Positions 1 to 8,200 of a stretch of 36,831 nucleotides of DNA are shown here, one piece after another (positions within the stretch are counted from its first letter, which is position 1; every line of letters starts with the position of its first letter). The DNA is from Chloroflexota bacterium. GTDB lineage: Bacteria; Chloroflexota; Dehalococcoidia; UBA2247; RBG-13-53-26. Location of the stretch: positions 1 to 36,831 of the forward strand of contig VGOE01000020.1 in the NCBI GenBank assembly GCA_016876035.1. The letters run 5' to 3'. The notes beneath the pieces are model-generated. The model saw only the letters and a program-made list of their open reading frames with translations. It did not search any database and was not told the DNA's origin. Both the position numbers and the translations under genes were made by a program.

Positions 1-9
1 CTGTACCAT
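1..9 (-). CDS. 5' end of a CDS cut by the window edge
   Basis: Reading leftwards on the minus strand, an AAGGAGG ribosome binding site (around 16-22) is followed by an ATG at 9-7 and two further codons (Met-Val-Gln) before the window ends. The strong site and its position just after the HMG-CoA-synthase-like gene suggest the next gene of the same minus-strand series. Thiolase-fold proteins of this type are often followed by a partner such as a DUF35 zinc-ribbon/OB-fold protein or another thiolase, but three codons cannot identify it. Confidence 0.45.
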
Positions 10-92
10 GGGGCGTCCTCCTTTCTAAGATATCTTTTTCTCTATATCTCTAGAAGGATACGCCCCCCTCTTTTTACACACAATATGTTACG

Positions 93-947
93 CTACCAAA
101 TTCTATCTCCCGCTTTGGCCTCTTCCAGCGCTCCCACCAGCATCATGAGCGAATAGGCCGCACAGGTATCCCCTACCTTATCCATCAGGTTATCCTGTAC
201 CTGCGCCGGTTCGGCGCCCATTCTCTTGGCGAGCGCTGCATGTAACCTGGCAATTGGATAGGAGAAGACCAACTTAGCTATGTCTTTCATGGCAAGATTC
301 TGCTGTTTGAGCATTCCGTTGATAGCCCGGGGAATCAGTTTTTCATAGCCCTCATCGCGAATCCACCTGTCTTCCCAGGCATGCTCGAATTTCTCATACA
401 CAGCGCGCCAGCGGTCTACAAAATCAACTGACAATGAATAGGTAGCCTCCAGTTCCGCAACAACATCATCTTTGCCGATTATGAAGGCGGCGGCGCCATC
501 GCCGTACACGTATTCCTGCGGGTTGCCCGGCTGAACTACCCTGCAATCAGCCGCACAGACTATCGCATTGTTCATAGAGCCAGCCTTGACGGCATCGAAA
601 GCATTCATTAAAGCTGTAGTCCCAGCCTTGCTGCCGGAGGCAAAATCCGCAACACGGATTTCCTCTCTCAGATCAAGGGCAGTCGACACTATGCTGGCCT
701 GTTGCCTGACCAGGTATGCTGGAGAACTGGTGGCAAAATACAGGCCGTCCACTTTGCTCCTGTCCTCTCCATCCAGACAGTAAATGCTTGCAGCCGTAGC
801 CATAGTTACAGAGTCTTCATTTTGATTGGCTACCGACCTTTCGCCCGGCGTTGGAAAACTCAGCAGGAAGCTGGTGGCATCTCCCATTTTAGCCTTGCTC
901 AACCGATACCAAGGTATATAAGCTGAATACGATGTAATCCCGATCAT
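93..947 (-). CDS. HMG-CoA synthase-like thiolase-fold protein, short and lacking catalytic residues
   Basis: The protein has 284 residues and resembles the archaeal-type hydroxymethylglutaryl-CoA synthase family: an early IGITSYSAYIP segment, a nucleophile-elbow region with SKAGTTAL near residues 106-113, and a YGDGAAAFIIG segment. Active enzymes use a Glu/Cys/His triad. Here the Cys position is Ser (about residue 106), the Glu region reads ATSSPAY instead of SESxPY, and the FHxPN His region reads FSYPI. The protein stops right after GDRI, where the last core beta strands of the fold should begin, so roughly 50 residues seem to be missing compared with about 350-residue homologues. The ATG at 947 is chosen because a GTGGGAGG ribosome binding site lies 13 nt upstream; the GTG of the longer frame falls inside that site. 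It may be a pseudo-enzyme, a non-catalytic partner in a thiolase complex, or a decaying gene. Confidence 0.7.
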   Translation of the reverse strand: MIGITSYSAYIPWYRLSKAKMGDATSFLLSFPTPGERSVANQNEDSVTMATAASIYCLDGEDRSKVDGLYFATSSPAYLVRQQASIVSTALDLREEIRVADFASGSKAGTTALMNAFDAVKAGSMNNAIVCAADCRVVQPGNPQEYVYGDGAAAFIIGKDDVVAELEATYSLSVDFVDRWRAVYEKFEHAWEDRWIRDEGYEKLIPRAINGMLKQQNLAMKDIAKLVFSYPIARLHAALAKRMGAEPAQVQDNLMDKVGDTCAAYSLMMLVGALEEAKAGDRIW

Positions 948-1187
948 TCTGTGAAATTTACCTCCCACAAATTAACAATTGAGAAACCGACCGAAATCCA
1001 ATTACTAATCTGCTAGTTCCAACTCCCTCCTTTTTGACATGTACTCACATATTCCGATATCGGGTTGCGTCTTCTGAATTCCGTTGGACTACAATCCAGA
1101 CTGTAGTAAAAGTATAGCACCTTATCCTTTGAGCTGTCCGCGGAAATGGTGCCACTTACTGACATATACACAGTCGCATGGTACGCT

Positions 1188-1457
1188 CTACTTCTTCAGT
1201 CGCCTCAGTTCGAAGACCACCGGGTTCCCAGGATCAGGGCAGGCAACTGTGGTCTTGCTCGGGTCGTCCTTTTCCCAGGGGAAAGAGCCGCCAAACTGCA
1301 AGACCGCGGCAAAGGGAAAGACAGTCTCAAACGCCCAGGAGCACATGCCCTTTGGCGTCTGGTCCCCAATGAGGAACTCATCACCTACCTTGTGCTCCGC
1401 AGCACAAGTCCCCTTCTGGCTCACTACCTTTGCTATTACCTCGTACTGTTTTGCCAT
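1188..1457 (-). CDS. TIGR04076 family protein
   Basis: This 89-residue protein matches the small conserved family TIGR04076 over its whole length. It has an N-terminal YEVIAKVVSQKGTC segment, HKVGDEF, a CSWAFETVFPF centre, FGGSFPWE, and a C-terminal CPDPGNPVVFELRR. Four family-type Cys residues are visible at about 18, 39, 73 and (with His) near HKVGD, so metal or cofactor binding is possible, but no function is established for the family. The start is well supported: a GGAGGG site lies 5 nt before the ATG. It sits alone between two intergenic stretches, in the same orientation as its neighbours. Confidence 0.85.
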   Translation of the reverse strand: MAKQYEVIAKVVSQKGTCAAEHKVGDEFLIGDQTPKGMCSWAFETVFPFAAVLQFGGSFPWEKDDPSKTTVACPDPGNPVVFELRRLKK

Positions 1458-1925
1458 CGTTTCCCTCCTTCTAGCCTAGTCAACCGCTCTAGCCGTTTGT
1501 ACTACCATAACATGCGGCTCTAAGGCAACTCAGAAGTTTGCTTTTAGCCATTACCCGTTGGCAAGGCAAGCGGTCTAAGGTGTCTATGGTGCCGGGCACG
1601 TTCGAGTATCGTTCTTGTAGCCTCTCCCGGGCACAGTATCCTGGCAATAGCCATAGCGCATGTCATTACTCTCAACATTGGCTTTGATTTGTTCGCCTTG
1701 AGCCTATCGAAGGGCTATTTGTGGTTCGACAAGGTCACCACGAAAGACATAGCATACCCATTCCCATTTACCGTGATGTGAGCGGCAACAAACATAAAGG
1801 ATTGCTGCTCAGAATTGTCAGCGGCTTTTTCCAATCCACACGAGGCCGGGGTAAGTTCATTTGCTAAGCGTCAGCCGCTAGTGCCCCAGGTTGAACATGT
1901 ATACGCTGACCACAGCAACTTTGGG
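1458..1925. other. intergenic stretch without a supported gene
   Basis: About 470 bases. No frame here has both a ribosome binding site and a recognisable protein. The stretch holds the upstream region of the TIGR04076 gene and a repeat-like segment at 1690-1745 (listed separately). Confidence 0.6.
1690..1745. repeat. REP-like intergenic repeat
   Basis: The segment contains GTTCGCCTTGAGCCTATCG and, further on, GTTCGACAAGGTCACCACG. These resemble the widespread REP-type motif family built around TTCGACAGGCTCA/TGAGCCTGTCGAA. The two halves are partly complementary and could form an imperfect hairpin. No transposase is nearby. Confidence 0.45.
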
Positions 1926-2744
1926 CTAAGCCGGCAGTCCAAAGGCCGATCTCACCCTCTTCCAGTCGTCCGCGGAAGGCAGAGCAAGGTTCCGCGCCCG
2001 GCTGGGAATAGGCAGCCCGGTGGCCTTCCTGATATCCGCCTGCATCTCGGCTATCTTGGCTGCCACCATGGTGGGGTCGAGGACAGGTATGTCCCGTCCG
2101 TCCACTGTGATCTTGTTCACCCCAGCGGCGCTGCACATCGGCCCCAGGGCACAGCAGCCGACCACGATGACATCAGCTCCACTAGCCACACACTCCTTGG
2201 CCACCTCAGTCACGCTGTCGGCGGCCAGCCTGGGGTTCTCCTGCGCCTTGGGCCAGATCTCTACGAAAGGCTCTTTGTCCAACCTGATGCCGTTGGGGCT
2301 GAGGCGGCTCTCCAGTCCATGATATCTCACTGTCTCGGACATTTGATCGAATTGACCAGGCATGTTAGCCCCGATGACGGCAAAGCGCCGCCCCAACTGA
2401 CAGGCAAAATGCAGGGTAGCCTCGGCAGGACCGATGACCGGTATGCCTACAACGTGTCTGGCCTGCTTCACGCCCGGGTCGCCGAAGCAGTTCACCCAGA
2501 CCGCATCGAATCCCTCCTTCTCCGCCTCCAGGTAAGCTTCGATGAGCGCTCTCTCATTCAAGAGCACGAAGTAGGGATTGTCCATGTCCTGGGGGTCTTC
2601 TCCCCTCCACCCGTTCTTGGGACACTTGACCACCACCTCGGTATCTGGACGCAGCACCTTCTCGAAGCTAGGGCGAATCCAACCAAGAGACATTTCCATA
2701 AATTCGTCAGGTATCATGCCAATCTGGACAACACAGAGTCTCAT
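1926..2744 (-). CDS. Asp/Glu racemase superfamily protein (hydantoin racemase-like)
   Basis: The protein has 272 residues. The superfamily uses two Cys residues as a two-base pair to racemise amino acids, hydantoins or maleate-type acids. Both appear here: Cys86 in NCFGDPG and Cys197/198 in GCCALGPM, each after a hydrophobic strand (DAVWV and DVIVV), as expected for the two pseudo-symmetrical half-domains. A central IGPAEAT segment and FAVIGAN also fit. The length is slightly above the usual 230-250 residues because of a C-terminal extension of about 30. A GGAGGG site lies 4 nt before the ATG. The substrate cannot be told from sequence; maleate isomerase or arylmalonate decarboxylase relatives are alternatives. 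Confidence 0.8.
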   Translation of the reverse strand: MRLCVVQIGMIPDEFMEMSLGWIRPSFEKVLRPDTEVVVKCPKNGWRGEDPQDMDNPYFVLLNERALIEAYLEAEKEGFDAVWVNCFGDPGVKQARHVVGIPVIGPAEATLHFACQLGRRFAVIGANMPGQFDQMSETVRYHGLESRLSPNGIRLDKEPFVEIWPKAQENPRLAADSVTEVAKECVASGADVIVVGCCALGPMCSAAGVNKITVDGRDIPVLDPTMVAAKIAEMQADIRKATGLPIPSRARNLALPSADDWKRVRSAFGLPA

Positions 2745-2910
2745 TTTGCCCTCCTTCTCTTTCTTGCGATGGAAATACTATGCTTCGTTAACCCTGTTAT
2801 TTATAATCCATGCCCAACTATGTAGCGCGGCTATTGGTTGAGACGCCCCCAGTAATTTCTGACAGTGCGTCGATATTCAGAGCAACACGCAGTCTCACGT
2901 TATGCCCCTG

Positions 2911-3714
2911 TCATGGGGTATTCTGTGCGAAACCTAGATCAAAAAGATTCGCAGCCCCGGAAGTGGCTGTCACACCACCATCGACCACCAGGCACGTGCC
3001 AGTCACAAACAGGGAATCCTCGCAGGCCAGGTAGAGAGCAGCTCGGGCGACATCATCAGGTTGGCCCAGCCTTTCCAGGGGTTGCCGTCGCATCCAGACC
3101 TCCATGGCAGCGGGATAACCTATGAGTCCTTCACTCATTCCCGTTCGGATCAAGCCTGGGCAAATGCAGTTAACCCGGATGTTCTTCTTGCCATATTCTA
3201 TAGCCATCGACTTAGTGAGCAGGACGACTCCTCCCTTCGAAGCGCAGTAGATGGCCTCGTACGGTGACCCCACAAGCCCCCCGATCGACGCGGTATTGAT
3301 GATCACGCCACCACCCTGTTTGAGCATTACTGGAATAGCGTACTTTGCACCAAGGAACACGCCCTTCATATTTATATCAACGACTCTGTCCCACTCCTCT
3401 TCTGTAATGTCTGCCACAGGAGCCATTGGCTGAGGAACGCCAGCATTACTGTAGAGGATGTCTAGCCGCCCGTATGTGGCCACAGTTGTTTTGACCATTC
3501 CCTCCACATCGGCTGCTTTGGAGACATCAGCTTCGATGAAGATGGCCTGTCCGCCCCCTTTCTGGATTATCTTGACTGTTTCCCCGCCTCCTGCCGGGGA
3601 ATAATCGGAAACAGCCACCCTGGCGCCTTCTTTAGCAAAGAGAATCGCCGTAGCTCGTCCCATTCCGGACCCGGCTCCAGTGATCAAGGCCACCTTTCCA
3701 TCTAGCTTGCCCAT
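2911..3714 (-). CDS. short-chain dehydrogenase/reductase (SDR)
   Basis: A classical SDR of 267 residues. It has the nucleotide-binding TGAGSGMG motif at residues 12-19, Asp63-Val in the adenine pocket, NAG at 90-92, and the catalytic Asn115, Ser143, Tyr156 and Lys160 (YCASK). An acidic residue at the end of strand 2 (SDY, about residue 37) favours NAD(H) over NADP(H). The C-terminus has the usual [18 protein letters not shown] site lies 8 nt upstream of the ATG. It closely resembles the SDR at 35839-36618, with the same first nine residues and the same GVFLGxKYAIPxMxKQGGG block, so the two are paralogues. The substrate is unknown; a secondary alcohol or 3-hydroxyacyl-CoA is typical. Confidence 0.9.
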   Translation of the reverse strand: MGKLDGKVALITGAGSGMGRATAILFAKEGARVAVSDYSPAGGGETVKIIQKGGGQAIFIEADVSKAADVEGMVKTTVATYGRLDILYSNAGVPQPMAPVADITEEEWDRVVDINMKGVFLGAKYAIPVMLKQGGGVIINTASIGGLVGSPYEAIYCASKGGVVLLTKSMAIEYGKKNIRVNCICPGLIRTGMSEGLIGYPAAMEVWMRRQPLERLGQPDDVARAALYLACEDSLFVTGTCLVVDGGVTATSGAANLFDLGFAQNTP

Positions 3715-3872
3715 TTCCCGTGCCTCCCTCGCTTCTTATCAGGTCAATAGATTGGTGGCAGAGTCCAAACCCAACTCTACCAATGTTTCAGCCAATGATG
3801 AACCCTCTCCCCCCTGACTGTCAAGCACTCTTTGAGACCTGACATCAGCTTCGCTGCCTCGGCAGGGGATCA

Positions 3873-4637
3873 CTATTTGATCCCTGGAAGTCGAAAAAGC
3901 CGCAGAGCGTTTTCCGTGGTGGCCTCGGCTACTGTATCTGGCGATAGTCCCTTTAGTTCGGCGGCGGCCTGCAAAACGCGGCTGACATCAGCCGGTTCCG
4001 CCTGATGGCCTCTATATACCACCGGACAGTCTGTTTCCAGCAGCAGGTTCTGTAAGGGCGTCTCCTTTATGGCTCTGCGGTGCTCCGCATGGTATTCTGC
4101 GGCCAGGGTGGCAGAGACAAAATACCCACCATCTAGAATATCCTTCAGAATGTTTGTCGGGCCGGTGTACCAGTGGAAGATGGCCTTCCCCACCCCGGCA
4201 CCCTCTGCCAGGGTGAGGGAGTCCCTCCAAGCGTATCGGGAATGGATTATCACTGGTTTATTGTATCGTTTGGCCAAGGTCAGGACACCCCTAAAGGCTT
4301 CCTTTTGCCGGTCTTTGCCAGCACGAGCTACCACCCTCTTGTCATAGTCCAGCCCTACCTCACCTATGGCTACTACGTCTTCCATCTTGTCTTCAACGAA
4401 CCGAAGGTCGTGCCCAAGGGATAGGATATCTTTGTTCAAACTACCAGGGTGCAACCCTAGTGCTGGGTACACCAGGTTCGGGTATTTTGCCGCTATTTCC
4501 AGCACATGGACATTCGATTCATAATCTGAACCAACGGCAATAATAGCTATTACCCCGGTCTGGCGGGCCCTTTCCAGGGCTGCGTCCAGGTCTTCCAGTT
4601 CCTCCAGGTGAGCGTGCGAATCAACCAGCCGATACAT
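3873..4637 (-). CDS. TatD family metal-dependent hydrolase
   Basis: The protein has 254 residues from the chosen start. TatD proteins are TIM-barrel hydrolases with two metal ions, many with DNase activity. The ligands are visible: DSHAHL near the N-terminus (residues 6-11), GEVGLDY with its Glu, the His of VIIHSR, the His of IFHWYTG and the Asp of LETDCP. A start 10 codons upstream (4667) has no ribosome binding site. The ATG at 4637 has AGGA 5 nt before it and places DSHAHL at the usual family distance from the N-terminus, so it is preferred. The upstream VOC gene ends 45 nt away, suggesting cotranscription. Confidence 0.87.
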   Translation of the reverse strand: MYRLVDSHAHLEELEDLDAALERARQTGVIAIIAVGSDYESNVHVLEIAAKYPNLVYPALGLHPGSLNKDILSLGHDLRFVEDKMEDVVAIGEVGLDYDKRVVARAGKDRQKEAFRGVLTLAKRYNKPVIIHSRYAWRDSLTLAEGAGVGKAIFHWYTGPTNILKDILDGGYFVSATLAAEYHAEHRRAIKETPLQNLLLETDCPVVYRGHQAEPADVSRVLQAAAELKGLSPDTVAEATTENALRLFRLPGIK

Positions 4638-4682
4638 CTTCTTCCTGTTCCCTTTGTCCAGTGTCATGCCGTGGCAAATTAT

Positions 4683-5096
4683 TTAGGACAACTCCACCAG
4701 TTGGACAGGCACACCATGAAATGAGCGAGGGTTAACAAAGACAGACCTTGCTCTTTTGGAGCGATATTCGCCTTCAAGCGGAGTCTCCTGGATAAACTCT
4801 ATTCCTTTCTTCTTCAACTGGCTAATGGCCTCTTCCAGGTTTGGAACCTTAAGACTGATGTGCTGCAACCCTTCACCATGCCTCTCAATGAACTTGGCTA
4901 TCGGGCTACCTGGTCTCAAGGGTTCCATGAGTTCAATAGAAAAATCATCCAAGTGACAGAGGGCGCCTCTCATTCCGGCGGGCTCGAATGGCCCTATACC
5001 TCCAGGGGTTAGTCCTAATGCCTCGGTGAATAGTCTGTACGCTTCATTCAAGTCTTTCACCGCTATGCCGACTTTCAGCACTCTCTCCATAGCCAT
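4683..5096 (-). CDS. VOC family protein (methylmalonyl-CoA epimerase-like)
   Basis: The protein has 137 residues and the paired beta-alpha-beta-beta-beta units of the vicinal-oxygen-chelate fold: VGIAVKDLNEAYRLF at the start of the first unit and LQHISLKVPNLEEAI at the start of the second. The arrangement and length fit methylmalonyl-CoA epimerase. In that enzyme the first strand usually begins DHIGIAV and supplies a metal-binding His; here the position is Lys (LKVGIAV). The second-unit His (QHISLKV) and the final Glu (VQLVELS) are kept. Epimerase activity is therefore uncertain. The ATG at 5096 is chosen because AGGA lies 8 nt upstream; the longer frame start has no site. Confidence 0.75.
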   Translation of the reverse strand: MAMERVLKVGIAVKDLNEAYRLFTEALGLTPGGIGPFEPAGMRGALCHLDDFSIELMEPLRPGSPIAKFIERHGEGLQHISLKVPNLEEAISQLKKKGIEFIQETPLEGEYRSKRARSVFVNPRSFHGVPVQLVELS

Positions 5097-5251
5097 GATT
5101 GTTGTCCTCACCAACGTCAACGATTACAGTAGAACAGAATAGGTTTCGCTACGCTAGACCCACCACCCCGATACATCCCCAGAAGGGAAATGGGGTTCAC
5201 CTACCATGCAAAGCTGACCCGTTACTACTGCTGTCCGACAACAGATCAGCA

Positions 5252-5283
5252 GGGCGGGTTGACCGCTGGTGGTCAACCCGCCC
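5252..5283 (-). terminator. strong hairpin after the formate dehydrogenase gene
   Basis: A perfect 13-bp inverted repeat, GGGCGGGTTGACC and GGTCAACCCGCCC, is separated by a 6-nt loop. It begins 9 nt beyond the formate dehydrogenase stop codon. No T-run follows on the minus strand, so it may be a Rho-assisted terminator, or an mRNA-stabilising or attenuating structure, rather than a textbook intrinsic terminator. Confidence 0.6.
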
Positions 5284-5291
5284 CTTCGGTA

Positions 5292-8200
5292 CTAACTCAC
5301 AGAGTCGCTTTTCTCCACCCTGACAGCGCAGACCTTCAACTCGGGCGTTTTGGCCACCGGATCAAAAGCGGGGTTTGTGAGCCGGTTAGTAGGGCTTTCC
5401 GCAAAATGGAAGGTCATACTCACCACGCCGGGCGGCGAAGCTTGAGTCACCTTAGCCTTGGCCGTCACCTCACCTCGTCGGGAGACCACCTTTACCGGTT
5501 GGCCGTCAGAGACCCCCAGTTTGGTGGCGTCTGCCGGATTCATCTCCACTAGCTCCTCAGGGCGCAGCTTATTTAGCCCCTTCACCTTGCGCGTCATGGT
5601 GCCGGTGTGGTAGTGATACAGACTGCGCTCGGTGGTGAGGATGAGAGGATATTCCTCGTCAGGCATTTCGGCAGGAGGCCTGTACTCCAGAGGCATGAAC
5701 TTCCCCTTGCCTCGGCTGAAAGTATCCTTATGTAGAAAAGGCGTCCCTGGATGCTCTTTCGTGGGACAGGGCCATTGCAGGCCCGTCTTCTCCAGTCTTT
5801 CGTAGGAGATGCCGCCGTAGCTGGGAGTCAGGTCAGCGATCTCCCTCATAATCTGTACTGGGTTCTCGTAATCGAAGCCTTTTCCGCCCATTCTTTTGGC
5901 TATCTGGCAGGTGATCCACCAGTCGGGCTTGGAACCTCCGATAGGCTCTATAGCCTGGCCCACCCGTTGCACCCTTCGCTCGGTATTGGTGAAAGTGCCA
6001 TCCTTCTCAGCGAAGCTGACCGCCGGGAACACCACATCAGCCAGACGGGCGGTCTCAGTAAGGAAGATATCCTGCACCACCAGGAATTCCAGTTTCTCCA
6101 AAGCCTCCTGGGTGTGCTTGGCATCGGGGTCGCTGAGGACAGGGTTCTCGCCAACCAGATATACAGCCTTTATTTGTCCCTGATGTGCCGCCTGAAAAAC
6201 GTCTGTCAGGGTCAGTCCGGCCGTGGGGGACAGTGAGGTGCCCCAGGCAGTCTCAAACTTTTTCTGGATGTTGGGATCAGCAACGGCCTGGTATCCAGAA
6301 TAGACGGTAGGCAGAGCGCCCATATCGCAAGCACCCTGGACATTGTTCTGACCTCTGAGTGGGTTGACCCCTGTGGAAGGCTTACCTATGCTTCCGGTGA
6401 GCATGGCCAGGTTGGCTATCGCCAGCACGTTGTCCACACCATGGGTATGCTGGGTAATGCCCATAGTGTAGAGGATGGTGGCTGGTTTTTGAGTAGCGTA
6501 TATCCGGGCTGCCTCGGCTATTTTCGCTCTGGGCACGCCGGTGGTCTCCTCCACGAAGTCAAGATCAAAGTTTCTCAGCGATTTCAGGAGAGCATCGTAG
6601 TTCTCACAGCGCTCCTGTATGAAGGCCTGGTCGTGGAGTCCTTCATCGACGATAACTCTCACCATGCCCATGAGCAAGGCAACATCGCTTCCGGGGCGCT
6701 GCTGGAGCCAGAGGTCAGCCAGACGGCAGAGGTCAATCTCTCTTGGATTTGCCACAATGAGCTTGGCCCCCTGTCTTACTGCTCTCTTTATCTCCAGGGC
6801 AACGATGGGGTGTGCGGTCGTGGTGTTGGTGCCGGTGGCCAGGATGCACCTGGCATCACCAATTTCATTGATAGAATTCGTCATAGCGCCGCTGCCGAAG
6901 CTGGTGGCCAGACCGGCCACTGTGGGAGCATGTCAGAGACGGGCACAGTGGTCAATGTTGTTGGTGCCCATCACTGCGCGGGTGAACTTCTGGATAACGT
7001 AGTTATCCTCATTCGTGCACCTAGCCGAGGATATGGTGGCAAACCGGCCATCTCGGTACTTCTTCAGCTTGTCGGCCACAAGCTCCAAGGCCTCCATCCA
7101 TGTTGCCTGAACGAATTCCCCATTCCGCTTGATCAGTGGCGAGGTGAGGCGGCTGGGGTCATGCACAAAGTCAAGGCCAAACTTGCCTTTGACACAGGCT
7201 TGCCCTTTATTGGGGCCGCCATCTCGGCTCGGAACGACCTTTACGATGTGCTCCTTCTTGATCTCGAGATTGAGTTGACAGCCGACGCCACAATAGGGAC
7301 AGGTAGTCTTTACTTCACGGTCAGGCAAGCCACTCCAGCGGCTGCTGACCTCGACCAGCGCACCGGTGGGGCAGGCATCTACACAAGCACCGCAGAACTG
7401 GCAATTAGCGTCTTGGAGCAAGAGTTCGTCAGGAGGGGTGATCACATGGCACTGGAGGCAGCGCAAGGCTTCAGCCACGGCCATCTCTTCGGCCAGCCCA
7501 TGCTCCACCTCGTCAAAGCTCCTGATGGCAACCTCGGGAGAAAGGTGGGAAAAGGCAGCTATCTTCTCCTGTGGCAGATCCGCGTCCAGCCAGTACATGG
7601 CTTCTTCTGGGTCAACAAGAGATTCCGAGATATCTCCTTTGCCACCGAGGTAACGGTCAATAGCCTCAGCTGCTTTTCGGCCAGCAGCTATGGCTTCGAT
7701 AACTGAAGCTGGCCCGGTGGCGCAATCGCCGCCAGAGAAAACCCCCTCACGGGTTGTCCGCAAATTGTCATCCACCTTTAATACGTTGCCTCGCTCCACC
7801 TTGACATTGAAGCCTGGCGGGACCTCCGGGCGTTGCCCAATGGCGGCAATCAGCGTATCTAGCTCGATAACGAACTCACTCCCCTTGATGGGGATGGGGC
7901 GACGTCGCCCGCTGGCATCGGGTTCACCCAATTCCATGCGGATCGATTCCAGTTTGAGAATGCTATCCTCCCGACTTACCTTGGAAGGAGCCACCAGGTA
8001 CATGATCTCCACACCCTCCTCCAAGGCGGCATCGATTTCCTCGGGACTGGCTGGCATCTCAGCCCGCGTGCGGCGGTAAAAGATCGTTACCTTCTTCGCT
8101 CCGAGGCGGAGAGAAATACGGGCGGCATCAATAGCCACATTCCCCCCTCCGACTACACCTACCCTCTGCCCCACATTTACTTTCTCGCCCAGATTGGCAC

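Noticed and set aside
60-110. Single-base frameshift that would restore the C-terminus of the HMG-CoA-synthase-like protein
   Set aside because: Adding a base before the stop gives only a few residues (ILVA) and then another stop, so a simple sequencing error does not recover the missing part.
1815-2825. Plus-strand frame of 336 codons
   Set aside because: It lies antisense to the racemase-like gene, has no ribosome binding site and shows no recognisable domain; the minus-strand gene has a clear site and family motifs.
6441-7706. Plus-strand frame of 421 codons
   Set aside because: It is antisense to formate dehydrogenase, including across its Sec site, and has no domain or ribosome binding site.
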